A stretch of DNA of 64,000 nt from UBA5536 sp964592595 (GCA_964592595.1 CAZQFH010000007.1:1-64000); one strand, 5' to 3'; shown: positions 25,791 through 35,736, numbered from the stretch's first letter. Notes: a model not told the origin generated them from the sequence alone. A program made the numbers and translations.

Positions 25791-27208
25791 TAAAACCGGA
25801 AATAAATAAAGGGGTTAAAACCACTGGAGGTAATCGCGCTAAGGCTGATGATAAACAGCATTATCGAAGCAAGGGTCATCAAAAGCAGGGTGCTGAATAA
25901 TTGTTTCTTTCCATAAAGATTTACTTGCCAACGTTCAATTTTTGGCGCGTAAGCAAGCGAAGCAAAGATGGCTGCAAAAATCATTGTCATCCATACCGCC
26001 TGATTAACAAAAATAGTGTCGCCTGAGCGGAAGCTGAACATGCCAGCTGTGTATTGCCACACCTGATCCATGCTTTCGGCTCTAAAAAGCACCCAGCCCA
26101 CAAGGGTGATCACAAAAGTGATTATCACGCTTGGGAACTTGCCAATGGCTTTGTAAAATTTGAGTAAAAATAACCTGTCGGCCACCAGGAAAAATCCATG
26201 AAAAGCGCCCCATACAACAAAATTCCAGGCTGCTCCATGCCAAAGGCCGGAAATCAGAAAAACCAGCCAAAGATTAAAATACATGCGTAAAGCAGTGACG
26301 CGATTTCCACCCAACGGGATATACAGGTAATCGCGCATCCAGCGACCCAGCGTCATATGCCAGCGCCGCCAGAATTCGGAAATATTTTGGGAGATATAGG
26401 GATTGTTGAAGTTTTCGGGAAAATCAAAACCAATCATTCTGCCCAGCCCAATTGCCATATCAGAATAGCCTGCAAAATCGTAGTAGATCTGAAAGGCATA
26501 GGCCAGAATTCCTATCCATAAAGTAATGGTTGCCAGTTGCGATGGGTCTGCTGCAAAAACACTGTCAGCATAAGCACCTAATGGATTGGCTATCATTACT
26601 TTTCGGCCAAGGCCAACACAAAACCGAAAGAATCCGGTTAAACGGTTATCTGCGTTTTCATTTTTGCTGCGATCGACAAGTTGATCAGCAATTTCGTTGA
26701 ATCGTACGATTGGTCCGGCAATCAACTGTGGGAACATCAAAATATAGAGGGCCAGATCAGACACTTTTTTCAATGGAGGATGAACACCGCGATGGACATC
26801 AACAGCATAAGTCATTTTCTGAAAAGTAAAGAAGGAAATACCAATAGGCAAAGCTACATGTGTCCAGGTAACAGGCTCGCCACCAAATTGTTGAATCATC
26901 CAATCGAGGTTTTCAACAAAAAAGTTGGCATATTTAAAATAAGCCAGTAAACCTACATTCAAGGCCACACTTGCACCTGTTATCCAGCGTTTTTTGTTTC
27001 CCGAGGATTGGAACATCCACTTAACCAGATAAAAGTCGATAAAGATGCTTCCAATCACAATAAAAATAAAATCGGGAGCTCCCCAGGCATAAAACAAAAC
27101 ACTGGCCAACAAAGCCACATAATTTTTCAGCACACGAGGCACCAAGAAATACAACAGCAAAAAAGCTGGCAGAAAGTAGAGGAGGAAAAGACTGCTGCTA
27201 AAAACCAT
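25790..27208 (-). CDS. MBOAT-family O-acyltransferase (AlgI-like)
   Basis: A 472-residue membrane protein with about 10-12 helices. NISEFWRRWHMTLGRWMRDYLYIPLGG and the catalytic histidine in FLISGLWHGAAWNFVVWG are diagnostic. It transfers acyl groups across the membrane to a periplasmic partner, here presumably the overlapping AlgJ-like protein, to modify a cell-surface or secreted polysaccharide. A TAAATTTG element lies at 27241-27234 on the minus strand. Confidence 0.93.
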   Translation of the reverse strand: MVFSSSLFLLYFLPAFLLLYFLVPRVLKNYVALLASVLFYAWGAPDFIFIVIGSIFIDFYLVKWMFQSSGNKKRWITGASVALNVGLLAYFKYANFFVENLDWMIQQFGGEPVTWTHVALPIGISFFTFQKMTYAVDVHRGVHPPLKKVSDLALYILMFPQLIAGPIVRFNEIADQLVDRSKNENADNRLTGFFRFCVGLGRKVMIANPLGAYADSVFAADPSQLATITLWIGILAYAFQIYYDFAGYSDMAIGLGRMIGFDFPENFNNPYISQNISEFWRRWHMTLGRWMRDYLYIPLGGNRVTALRMYFNLWLVFLISGLWHGAAWNFVVWGAFHGFFLVADRLFLLKFYKAIGKFPSVIITFVITLVGWVLFRAESMDQVWQYTAGMFSFRSGDTIFVNQAVWMTMIFAAIFASLAYAPKIERWQVNLYGKKQLFSTLLLMTLASIMLFIISLSAITSSGFNPFIYFRF

Positions 27209-27407
27209 AGCAATGATTTTGGTTCAGAAGGCGCAAATTTAACAGATTAATCATAAACAAAGGTGATCAGAAGCTATTTGTTAAGCACAAACTTCAAATA
27301 GCAATGCTTTGCATGAAATAAAGCGCATGAAAATGAAATGATAGAACGAAATATAGTTTTTGTTTTTGCTATTTTAGCGCCTTCAATAATTATTAAACCT
27401 CATCAAC

Positions 27408-28766
27408 ATGACGAAAAAAGCTAAGCCAAGGCTCTCTTTCTTGGATATTTGGAATATGAGTTTTGGGTTTTTGGGCATTCAAATGGGTTTTGCCCTGCAA
27501 AATGCGAATGCCAGCAGAATTCTGCAAACTTTTGGAGCCGATGTAGAACATCTTTCATGGTTTTGGCTTGTAGCGCCAATCACAGGGATGATTGTACAAC
27601 CCATTATTGGACACTACAGCGATCAAACCTGGAATCGTCTGGGCAGAAGACGGCCATATTTCTTAACAGGAGCAGTTTTGGCTTCGATTGGATTAATCCT
27701 GATGCCAAATTCACCCATGTTCGCCGCCTATCTGCCTGCATTGTGGATTGGTGCCGGAATGCTGATGATCATGGATGCCTCTTTTAACGTTGCTATGGAG
27801 CCTTTCAGGGCTTTGGTGGCAGATAAATTACCAACAGATCAGCGCACACTTGGCTTTTCGGTGCAGACATTGTTAATTGGAATTGGAGCTGTTGTTGGTT
27901 CATGGTTGCCATACGTTATGACAAACTGGTTTGGATTTAATGAAATAGCTGCTGAAGGTGAAGTTCCGATGAGCTTGAAGCTTTCCTTCTTTATAGGTGC
28001 CGGAATTTTGGTTTCAACAATAGTATGGACAGTTGTAACAACAAAGGAATACTCGCCCGAAGAGCAGGAAATGTATGCCGAAGACGATGCTATTCCAGAT
28101 GCGGAACCTGCGCGTTTTATAGATATTTTTAAAGATTTTGCCAATATGCCAGCCACAATGAGGCAGCTCGGTCTGGTACAGTTTTTCTCCTGGTTTGCAC
28201 TATTTTCGATGTGGGTATTTACAACACCTGCTCTGGCTCAGCATGTATGGGGCCTTTCGGCTGATGATCGCAGCTCAGCAGCATTTAACGAAGCAGGTGA
28301 TTATGTAGGTGTGATTTTTGGGGTTTATAACCTTGTTGCTGCTATTTTTGCCATGGCTTTACCTGTGATAGCAGCTAAAGTTGGTCGTAAAAGAACTCAC
28401 GCCATCAACCTTACTCTCGGGGGTTTAGGTTTGATGTCGATTTTGTTGGTGACTTCTCCCGAAATGAAATGGTTGCTCAACATCAGTATGATAGGTGTTG
28501 GTATTGCATGGGCGAGTATTTTAGCAATGCCTTATGCCATCCTGGCTGGCTCTATTCCGGCAAGAAAAATGGGTGTTTACATGGGTATTTTTAATTTCTT
28601 CATTACTTTTCCACAAATTGTGAATGGCGTTTTTGGAGGCCCTTTGGTTAAATTTTTATATGGCGGACATGCTATCTATGCCCTTGTAACTGCCGGTGTG
28701 CTGATGATTCTTGGAGCTGTTTCGGTGATGTTTGTAAAGGATGAAGATGATGTTGTAAAGCTCTGA
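27408..28766 (+). CDS. MFS sugar transporter, SLC45/GPH-like
   Basis: A 452-residue carrier with about 12 membrane helices. The N-terminal half (IWNMSFGFLGIQMGFALQNA, HYSDQTWNRLGRRRPYFLTG) is like bacterial maltose/sucrose permeases of the SLC45 type, which are thought to be proton symporters. GRRRPY between helices 2 and 3 is the MFS signature. No sugar hydrolase is next to it, so the substrate stays open. A terminator follows the stop. Confidence 0.85.
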   Translation: MTKKAKPRLSFLDIWNMSFGFLGIQMGFALQNANASRILQTFGADVEHLSWFWLVAPITGMIVQPIIGHYSDQTWNRLGRRRPYFLTGAVLASIGLILMPNSPMFAAYLPALWIGAGMLMIMDASFNVAMEPFRALVADKLPTDQRTLGFSVQTLLIGIGAVVGSWLPYVMTNWFGFNEIAAEGEVPMSLKLSFFIGAGILVSTIVWTVVTTKEYSPEEQEMYAEDDAIPDAEPARFIDIFKDFANMPATMRQLGLVQFFSWFALFSMWVFTTPALAQHVWGLSADDRSSAAFNEAGDYVGVIFGVYNLVAAIFAMALPVIAAKVGRKRTHAINLTLGGLGLMSILLVTSPEMKWLLNISMIGVGIAWASILAMPYAILAGSIPARKMGVYMGIFNFFITFPQIVNGVFGGPLVKFLYGGHAIYALVTAGVLMILGAVSVMFVKDEDDVVKL

Positions 28767-28780
28767 TAATTAAAAAATAA

Positions 28781-28810
28781 AAAATCGGCCTTGTAAATTG
28801 GGCCGGTTTT
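28781..28810. terminator. Bidirectional terminator after the MFS gene
   Basis: CGGCC (28786-28790) pairs with GGCCG (28801-28805), extended by a T-G pair and A/T tracts, over a 10-nt loop, between convergent genes. Confidence 0.8.
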
Positions 28811-28826
28811 TTATTTCTCAAAACAT

Positions 28827-31800
28827 TTACCAACCAAGTTTTTCGTAAAATTCTTCGTCAATAGTTTTGTTGAGCAGGTCGCAACCAAAATCGAATTGAC
28901 GATTTTCGTTGTCTTTTTCTTTGAATACAAAGCGCAAATCTTTAAAATCGCCCCTGAGAGGTAAAAGGCTTATGGCTTCTTCTAAAGCCTGCGCGGGTGT
29001 TAATACGCCGTTAATGCCTGTTTTTTCGAGTAGTTTTACGAGTTGTGCAAAAGAAGAATCTCTTATTTCAACATCCAACTGTTTTTCGATCTGCTGTATT
29101 TTCCTTTGCGAGTTGGTGTAGGTTCCGCCAAATTCCCATGGCATCGAAGCTGGCAAAACCAAATCGGCCATGCGTGCAGTATCGCTCATCCAGAGATCTT
29201 GCACTACCTTGAATTCAATTCTCGAAAACTGCTGTTTTACATCATCTTTATCCAAGGCGCAACCAATAGGATCTTCTCCAAAAATGAATGCATTTTTTAT
29301 TTTTCCACCCCTAAAAAGCTTATAAACACTGTTGATGGTAAATGGCAGTTCGTCCACTTTCCATTTAAACTGCATGCGGTATCGGATATCTTCATCGAGA
29401 ATAGATTCGGCACCCACACCGATTTTGTGGCAAACACCCATATCAAAAATACCGTGTCCATTATTTTTCTCCTTAAGTGCAATTAGGCCATTGGCTGTTT
29501 TGCCGAGTTTGCCAGTTATCATAGCCAGATTATGCATCGCCATGCTGGCATTGGCCGATAAGGCTTTCTCCTGGAAAATCATGATGGCATTCATCTCCTC
29601 GTTGTAATCCTTCGCAAAGGCTGCAACAGTTTTTTCATCTGTGCCGGCAAATTCCAGCATTTGATTAAAATCAGCATTAAGCAGGGCGGTTTTATATTCC
29701 TCAAAGCCTTCTGTACGGTCTTTGATAAACATTCCGTTATGCATATTATTGGCCAGTAACCAACGGTTTACTGCCTGAATAAAGTAGAAGTAATTATCTA
29801 TTTTGATTACTTGATCCGCTTTATTGCTAAAACTACTGTTTTGGAGGGTAGTGATGTGAACAAGTTCTATATTTTCTTTATGTTTTGTATTGAATATCAA
29901 ATGATTAATCACAGGATGATCGTAATGAAGTTCGCCGCCGGCAACAAAAACTTTGCTTGCTCCACGAATATCGCAATACGAAGCATTTTCGTTTGAATTG
30001 TGAAAGTAACCATCTCCACGACCCATATAATGGAAACTGCTCACATTATTGGTTTTAGCTCCTGCCCTGGCCAGTTTTTGAATCAGGTAGAGTTCTTCGT
30101 TGGTTAGTCGTGCTCCACCAAAAAAGGCATTTTCATCAGGATTAACCTGCTTAATTCGATCGGAAATAATTTCATAGGCTTCATCAAAGCTTATGGCATT
30201 AAAACCCGACTTTGTTTTGAGCCAGGGTGTATGAATTCTTCCCGGATTGTTAAATAATTTATACCCAAAAAATGCACGCCGGTTGATGTAATTCGGCCGG
30301 TTAATTTCAGCTTTTCGGGGCTCGGCCTTATAAAATTGACCCTTGTGATGCATGAGGTTAATTTCATAGCCTTCGGAACCAAACATATCAATTGTTTCAA
30401 TGGGTTCAAGTTTGAGCGGTCCGGGTTTAAAACTATAATTTTCGGTCATTGCACCAGTTGGGCAGGTAACGATACACATGCCACAGCTCTCGCAACTGGT
30501 TTCCTGCAGAGGCAAACCCATGCTGGGCGCTACCAAACTTTTGAACCCCCTGTTGATAAGTCCGAGAGCATTTGCGCCAACTACCTGGCTGCAAATACGG
30601 ATACAGCGACTACAGAGGATACATTTGTTATTATCGATTTCAATAAAAGGATGTCTGAAATCGATGTGATGTTCATGAAACTCACCAGGATAACTTTTTT
30701 GTTCTGCCTGGTAAGTTGTTGAGTGTTTCTTAAGGTCGCAATCAAAATAGGCAGTGCAACCGCACTCGAGGCAGCGACTGGCTTCCATCTGAGCTACGGA
30801 TTCATCTTCGTATCCCAGTTCCACCTCTTTAAAGTTGAGTCGCTCTTCGGTAGTAAGCACGGGCATTTCATGGCGTTTCTGATACGGAAAATGACCGATA
30901 TAATCATTTTTATCCTGTACCTTGAAATTGTCTTTTTTGCTCAGAAACGCTTTGGCTGGAGGAGCAATTGGTAATTCATTCAAATATTGATGACAGGAAT
31001 GGGCTGCTATTTTTGCCTGAGCAATTGCTTCGATGATTGTTGCAGGTCCGCTAACGCCATCACCGGCAGCAAATACCGAAGGGATACCAGTTTGCAAAGT
31101 ATGTTTATCGGCATCAATATCACCCCAGCGATTTACGGATAGTTTGCCTGCCTGGCTGTGTTGGTTGATGTTGTCAATAAAATTGACATCAGTTTTTTGA
31201 CCGATAGCTGCCAAAACATAATCAGCTTCAATCTCAAATTCTGAATCTGCAACAGGAACTGGTCTTCTTCTGCCAGAGGCATCGGGTTCGCCCAATGCCA
31301 TTCGGATCAGTTTTACTTTTTGGAGTGTATTATTTTCATCTTTAATGATTTCGACAGGATTTGTAAGAAAAAGATATTCAACACCTTCCAGTTTTGATTC
31401 GTGAATCTCGATAGGGTTGGCAGGCATTTCTTTTTCTGTTCTTCTGTAAACCACATATACTTTCTCTGCTTTTCCCCTGATTGCAGTTCTGCAGCAGTCC
31501 ATAGCCGTATTTCCGCCTCCAACTACCACCACAGTTTTACCCGAGAAGTCTGGGCGCTGACCTGTCATTTCCATGTTTTTCAGGAAGGTGATTCCGGCAA
31601 AAACATTTTCGGCATCATCGCCCGGACAGCCAACAGCCGTTCCTTTTTGCGATCCGATTGTGAGTACCGTAGCATCAAAGCTATCGCGGATTTCGGCATA
31701 GGATAGATTACCGCCCAGGTTTTTGTTATAATGAATTTTAACACCCAAATCCGTAATGTTTTCGACCTCTTTATCCAGGATATCATTAGGCAGGCGGTAT

Positions 31801-32522
31801 TCAGGAATTCCATATCTTAGCCAGCCTCCTGGATTTGGGGCAGCCTCAAAAATCTCAACCTGATGGCCTTCGAGCCGCAGAAAGTGTGCGGTTGAAAGAC
31901 CACCTGGTCCTGCGCCGATGACAGCAACTTTTTTACCAGTTTCAGGCTTTATTTTAGGGATGAATTTTGTTGGAGAAGCCAGATCATAATCTGCAGCAAA
32001 ACGTTTCAGGTAGTCGATTCCAACAGGAGCGTCCTCATCGAGGAGGTTTCTGCGACAGGCGGCTTCGCATGGGCGTACGCATACGCGTCCGCAGATGGCT
32101 GGGAGTGGATTGGTTTCTTTGATCAAAGCAACAGCATCGCTGTATCGGCCTTTATCAATAAGCGAAATGTATCCCTGAACATCAACACCAGCCGGGCAAT
32201 GCTGTTTGCATGGGCCCAAACAATCAGCATAATGGTTGCTGAGTAGCAGGTCCAGGGCTGTTTTACGGGCCAGTTTCACAGATTCTTTTTCGGTATTCAC
32301 CTTCATCCCTTCGGTGATGCGGGTTGAGCAGCTGGGTTGGTGTCCGCGCATGCCTTCTACCTCTACCACGCAAACATAACAGGAGGAGAAGGGTTCAATA
32401 CGGGGGTCATGACAAAGGGTTGGAATTTCGATCCCATGGCGGCTGGCGCATTCATAAATGGTTTCGCCCTGAAAACCCTTAACAGTTTTGCCATTTAGTT
32501 CGATAGTGATATATTGACTCAT
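28827..32522 (-). CDS. Fused NuoG-like / GltD-like iron-sulfur flavoprotein, large subunit of a soluble NADH oxidoreductase
   Basis: A 1231-residue protein. In order: [2Fe-2S] ferredoxin (C37, C48, C51, C65, the NuoG spacing); GltD/DPYD-type cysteine domain (C101, C105, C109, then C144, C148, C152, C156); FAD/NAD(P) module (VIGAGPGG at 202-208, GGGNTAMD near 335, FAAGDGVSGPATIIEAI near 484); CLECGC near 584; two [4Fe-4S] clusters (C634/637/640/644 and C677/680/683/687); and a molybdopterin-oxidoreductase-like domain from about 710. The usual cysteines at the start of that last domain are replaced by FGSEGYE, and no catalytic Cys or Sec is seen, so it probably binds no molybdenum, like NuoG. 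Co-transcribed with NuoF- and NuoE-like genes. Confidence 0.88.
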   Translation of the reverse strand: MSQYITIELNGKTVKGFQGETIYECASRHGIEIPTLCHDPRIEPFSSCYVCVVEVEGMRGHQPSCSTRITEGMKVNTEKESVKLARKTALDLLLSNHYADCLGPCKQHCPAGVDVQGYISLIDKGRYSDAVALIKETNPLPAICGRVCVRPCEAACRRNLLDEDAPVGIDYLKRFAADYDLASPTKFIPKIKPETGKKVAVIGAGPGGLSTAHFLRLEGHQVEIFEAAPNPGGWLRYGIPEYRLPNDILDKEVENITDLGVKIHYNKNLGGNLSYAEIRDSFDATVLTIGSQKGTAVGCPGDDAENVFAGITFLKNMEMTGQRPDFSGKTVVVVGGGNTAMDCCRTAIRGKAEKVYVVYRRTEKEMPANPIEIHESKLEGVEYLFLTNPVEIIKDENNTLQKVKLIRMALGEPDASGRRRPVPVADSEFEIEADYVLAAIGQKTDVNFIDNINQHSQAGKLSVNRWGDIDADKHTLQTGIPSVFAAGDGVSGPATIIEAIAQAKIAAHSCHQYLNELPIAPPAKAFLSKKDNFKVQDKNDYIGHFPYQKRHEMPVLTTEERLNFKEVELGYEDESVAQMEASRCLECGCTAYFDCDLKKHSTTYQAEQKSYPGEFHEHHIDFRHPFIEIDNNKCILCSRCIRICSQVVGANALGLINRGFKSLVAPSMGLPLQETSCESCGMCIVTCPTGAMTENYSFKPGPLKLEPIETIDMFGSEGYEINLMHHKGQFYKAEPRKAEINRPNYINRRAFFGYKLFNNPGRIHTPWLKTKSGFNAISFDEAYEIISDRIKQVNPDENAFFGGARLTNEELYLIQKLARAGAKTNNVSSFHYMGRGDGYFHNSNENASYCDIRGASKVFVAGGELHYDHPVINHLIFNTKHKENIELVHITTLQNSSFSNKADQVIKIDNYFYFIQAVNRWLLANNMHNGMFIKDRTEGFEEYKTALLNADFNQMLEFAGTDEKTVAAFAKDYNEEMNAIMIFQEKALSANASMAMHNLAMITGKLGKTANGLIALKEKNNGHGIFDMGVCHKIGVGAESILDEDIRYRMQFKWKVDELPFTINSVYKLFRGGKIKNAFIFGEDPIGCALDKDDVKQQFSRIEFKVVQDLWMSDTARMADLVLPASMPWEFGGTYTNSQRKIQQIEKQLDVEIRDSSFAQLVKLLEKTGINGVLTPAQALEEAISLLPLRGDFKDLRFVFKEKDNENRQFDFGCDLLNKTIDEEFYEKLGW

Positions 32523-32542
32523 AATGCTATTTTTTCGGTGTT

Positions 32543-34318
32543 TTAGTCAACCATGACGGCTTCGAATTTGCATACATTGTAGCACTCGCCACAATGAATA
32601 CAGGTTTCCTGATTGATGAAATGGATCTGTTTGCGACTGCCATCTATTGCATTTGTAGGGCATTTTACTGCACAAACTGTACAACCCGTGCATTTTTCAG
32701 GATCAATGGTATAAGTGAGTAATGGTTTGCACACTTTTGCCGGGCATTTTTTGTCGTAGATATGTGCTTCGTATTCATGCCTGAAATACTTGAGTGTTGT
32801 AAGAACCGGATTTGGAGCCGTCTGCCCTAATCCGCAAAGGGAATTGTTTTTGATTTGATGTGCCAGATTCTCCAGTTTCTCAATGTCGCCATCTTCACCT
32901 TTGCCATCAGTGATGCGTTCGAGCATCTCGAGCATTCTTTTGGTTCCGACACGACAAAAAGTACATTTTCCGCATGATTCTTCCTGTGTAAAATTCAGGA
33001 AAAACTTAGCCAGGTCGATCATGCAGGTGCTTTCGTCCATCACCACCATACCGCCTGATCCCATAATTGCTCCTGTAGCGTTTACAGAATCGTAATCTAC
33101 AATAGTATCGCCCAATTCGGCCGGAATACATCCGCCAGAAGGCCCTCCTAATTGCACTGCTTTAAATTTTTTATCGCCCTGAATTCCACCACCAAGCTTA
33201 TAAATAATGTCGTTGATAGTAACGCCCATAGGAACTTCAACCAAACCGCCGTGTTTGATTTTTCCGGTGAGGGCAAATACTTTGGTGCCTTTGCTTTTTG
33301 CTGTTCCATAAGCTGCATAGGCTTCGGCACCATGATTGATAATCCAAGGGACATTCGCCCAAGTTTCAACATTGTTGATATTGGTGGGTTTAGCCCAAAG
33401 TCCTGATACTGCCGGGAAAGGTGGTCTTTTGCGTGGCATGCCTCTTTTTCCCTCTATGCTGGCTATCAGAGCTGTTTCTTCGCCACATACAAAAGCACCG
33501 GCGCCTTCTTTTACAATGATATCGAAAGAGAAATCGCTTTCAAAGAGTTTTTCGCCCAGCAAGCCTTTTGCCTTGGCCTGATTGATGGCGATATTAAGCC
33601 GTTTGATGGCCAGAGGATATTCGGCACGGCAATAAATTACGCCCTGTGATGCTCCAATTGTATAGCCACCAACCATCATGCCTTCGAGCACTGCATGCGG
33701 ATCGCCTTCGAGCAGTGAGCGATCCATAAAAGCTCCGGGGTCGCCTTCGTCGGCATTGCAGATGATGTATTTTTGTTTGCTTTCGTTTTGGTAAGCAAAT
33801 TTCCATTTTAGTCCTGTTGGAAATCCGCCGCCGCCGCGACCTCTTAAACCGCTGTCGATCATCGTTTGGATGATATCTTCCTGTGAGCGGTTTGATTGAA
33901 TGATTTGTTTGATTGCTTTGTAGGCATCGTGCTGTAGTGCTTCGTCAAGCGATTCGGGATCCATATAGCCGCAGTTGCGCAGCGCGATCTTTACCTGACC
34001 TTCAAAAAAACTGTCTTCGGGTGTTTTTTGCTCTTCAGCAAATACAGCTTTATTGAGGTCGATTTTGCCGTCGATTAAATGGGATTTTAGAATTCCCTCA
34101 ACGGTTTCGGCTGTCATATCGCCATAAATTATTTTTCCTTTTTCATCTTGTATCTCAACCAGAGGTTCTTTGTAACACATTCCAATACAGCTCGTTCTGG
34201 CTAATTCAAAATCCATTTCACCTTTTGCTAAAATTGCCTCAAGCACATTATATGTTTTGGATGCTCCGGCAGCAATACCGCAGCTTCCTAATCCAACGAT
34301 AACTTTTGTTTTTTTCAT
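32543..34318 (-). CDS. NuoF/HydB-like NADH-binding subunit
   Basis: A 591-residue flavoprotein resembling HydB of bifurcating hydrogenases. It has an N-terminal thioredoxin-like ferredoxin domain (C13, C44, C48; only three candidate ligands), the FMN/NADH site (GLRGRGGGGFPTGLKWKF; GDPGAFMDRSLLEGDPH), an SLBB domain, the NuoF cluster ligands ESCGKCTFCRVG and CGLGQTAPNP, and a C-terminal two-[4Fe-4S] ferredoxin (CTGCTVCAVKCP, CIHCGECYNVCK). The extra C-terminal clusters separate it from complex I NuoF. It sits between NuoE-like and fused large-subunit genes with short spacers. Confidence 0.94.
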   Translation of the reverse strand: MKKTKVIVGLGSCGIAAGASKTYNVLEAILAKGEMDFELARTSCIGMCYKEPLVEIQDEKGKIIYGDMTAETVEGILKSHLIDGKIDLNKAVFAEEQKTPEDSFFEGQVKIALRNCGYMDPESLDEALQHDAYKAIKQIIQSNRSQEDIIQTMIDSGLRGRGGGGFPTGLKWKFAYQNESKQKYIICNADEGDPGAFMDRSLLEGDPHAVLEGMMVGGYTIGASQGVIYCRAEYPLAIKRLNIAINQAKAKGLLGEKLFESDFSFDIIVKEGAGAFVCGEETALIASIEGKRGMPRKRPPFPAVSGLWAKPTNINNVETWANVPWIINHGAEAYAAYGTAKSKGTKVFALTGKIKHGGLVEVPMGVTINDIIYKLGGGIQGDKKFKAVQLGGPSGGCIPAELGDTIVDYDSVNATGAIMGSGGMVVMDESTCMIDLAKFFLNFTQEESCGKCTFCRVGTKRMLEMLERITDGKGEDGDIEKLENLAHQIKNNSLCGLGQTAPNPVLTTLKYFRHEYEAHIYDKKCPAKVCKPLLTYTIDPEKCTGCTVCAVKCPTNAIDGSRKQIHFINQETCIHCGECYNVCKFEAVMVD

Positions 34319-34324
34319 ATACTT

Positions 34325-34864
34325 TTACTTTTCTGCCTTTGGCTTGTCTGTGAGCAATTGGCTTTTAATCTCTTTGAGAATTTTTAGAGCACTTTTTCCA
34401 TTCAGTTTTCCGTAAGTGTTTTCGCCAATCATCATCACCGGAGCTAAAGAGCAACAACCCAAACAGGCAACAGATTCCAGGGTAAATTCTCCATCAGTTG
34501 TAGTTTCGCCGTCGTTAACGCCGAGGTAATCTTTTAGTGCATCAGTAATGGCATTGGCATTTTGAACGTGGCAGGCGGTTCCATGGCACACTTTAATGAT
34601 GTTTTTGCCAACCGGACTCAGGCGAAATTGTGCATAAAAGGTAGCAACACCATATATATCAGCAGGAGCTATTCCGGTAGCTTGTGATATGGCCTTTAAA
34701 GCATCAGGGGGCAGAAATCCATAAAGTTCCTGCGTGCCTTGTAATAATGGAATTAAGCTTCCGGGCTTTTTTCCGTATTTTTCCAATAGTGGACGCATCA
34801 GCGATAAATCAGCATCAACCGCTAAAATGGTTTCCTTGGTTTCGGCAATTCTGGTAATACGCAT
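34325..34864 (-). CDS. NuoE/HydC-like [2Fe-2S] subunit
   Basis: A 179-residue thioredoxin-like ferredoxin. Ligands are CHGTAC near residue 99 and CLGCC near 140, the C-x4-C...C-x3-C pattern of NuoE/HydC. It passes electrons between the FMN subunit and partners. First gene of the three-gene unit, 6 bases before the NuoF-like gene. Confidence 0.95.
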   Translation of the reverse strand: MRITRIAETKETILAVDADLSLMRPLLEKYGKKPGSLIPLLQGTQELYGFLPPDALKAISQATGIAPADIYGVATFYAQFRLSPVGKNIIKVCHGTACHVQNANAITDALKDYLGVNDGETTTDGEFTLESVACLGCCSLAPVMMIGENTYGKLNGKSALKILKEIKSQLLTDKPKAEK

Positions 34865-35175
34865 AGGTTTTGGCTTAAAATTGAATTGGACGACGTTCTT
34901 GAGCGAACTAAAGTAGTTATTATAATTGAAAAAAAATATGTTTAAATACTGATTAACAGCTATTTATATTCAGTCTAAATTATCTAAACATCTAAATATC
35001 TGAAAGTCTTACAGAAAGCCTTTTATGATGTATTTCACTTTTTTTATCGTATTTACTCAAAGGATTTATCAAGCAGGCATTTCAATGCGTGAATCACGCA
35101 AGAGCATATAATTGTATTGCTGAAAGGATTGATGGGCAGATTTTTTTAAAGCGGAAAGTGTTTTGGATTGTTTAT
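34865..35175. other. Intergenic region between divergent nuoE-like and ykgJ-like genes
   Basis: 311 bases, AT-rich. No gene or RNA is recognised. The only structure found is a 15-nt palindrome, TGCGTGA-A-TCACGCA, at 35086-35100, which could be a regulator binding site. No full match to the promoter consensus was found for either gene. Confidence 0.6.
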
Positions 35176-35703
35176 ATGGAAGCCCTTATTTTTGCAAAAA
35201 ATTTATCCTTGAAACTCATCGAAATATGGCAATCGCAGGCTGAGGCTTACCAGCAAAAGCACAAAAATTTGATCCGTAAGTTTAAAGTTAAAAAGCCCAA
35301 AGAACTTTCAGCACTGGCCGATCAAATGCATCAGGATGTATTTGCTGAATTGAGTTGCCTTGATTGCGCCAATTGTTGCAAAACTATCCCGCCATTATTA
35401 AACGATAACGACATCCGACGACTTGCGAAAGCATTAGGGATAAAAGAAAAAGAATTTTTCTCAAGCTATATGCGCACCGACGAGGATGGCGATCGGGTGA
35501 TGGCGCAAACACCATGCCCCTTCTTAGGCGAAGATAATCACTGTCTGGTATATGAAAGCCGGCCAAGAGCCTGCCGGGAATATCCGCATACAGATGGAAA
35601 TCAATTTGTTGAAAATCTGAAACTGCATGCTGTTAATAGTAAGCATTGTCCGGCGGTATTCCATGTTTTGCAGCGTATTGAAAAGCATTTTACAACGACC
35701 TGA
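35176..35703 (+). CDS. YkgJ-family cysteine-cluster protein
   Basis: A 175-residue protein with the zinc/iron-chelating cysteine pattern of the family: LDCANCCKTIPPLL, then TPCPFLGEDNHCLVYESRPRACREYP. The N-terminal third is a charged helix. The function of the family is unknown. The ATG at 35176 is chosen because the upstream 29 codons of the open frame have no family-like sequence. It precedes obgE by 33 bases but obgE has its own -7 element. Confidence 0.85.
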   Translation: MEALIFAKNLSLKLIEIWQSQAEAYQQKHKNLIRKFKVKKPKELSALADQMHQDVFAELSCLDCANCCKTIPPLLNDNDIRRLAKALGIKEKEFFSSYMRTDEDGDRVMAQTPCPFLGEDNHCLVYESRPRACREYPHTDGNQFVENLKLHAVNSKHCPAVFHVLQRIEKHFTTT

Positions 35704-35714
35704 GCTTGAAAGCG

Positions 35715-35722
35715 TATCTTTG
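35715..35722 (+). promoter_or_regulatory. Candidate -7 element for obgE
   Basis: TATCTTTG fits TAnnTTTG and lies only 14 bases before the ATG at 35737, implying a very short leader. No TTTG at the expected -33 position. Confidence 0.45.
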
Positions 35723-35736
35723 CAAAAAAAATAATC

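Noticed and set aside
28827..32522. [FeFe] hydrogenase or selenocysteine formate dehydrogenase
   Set aside because: No H-cluster motifs and no in-frame TGA or catalytic Cys in the molybdopterin-like domain.
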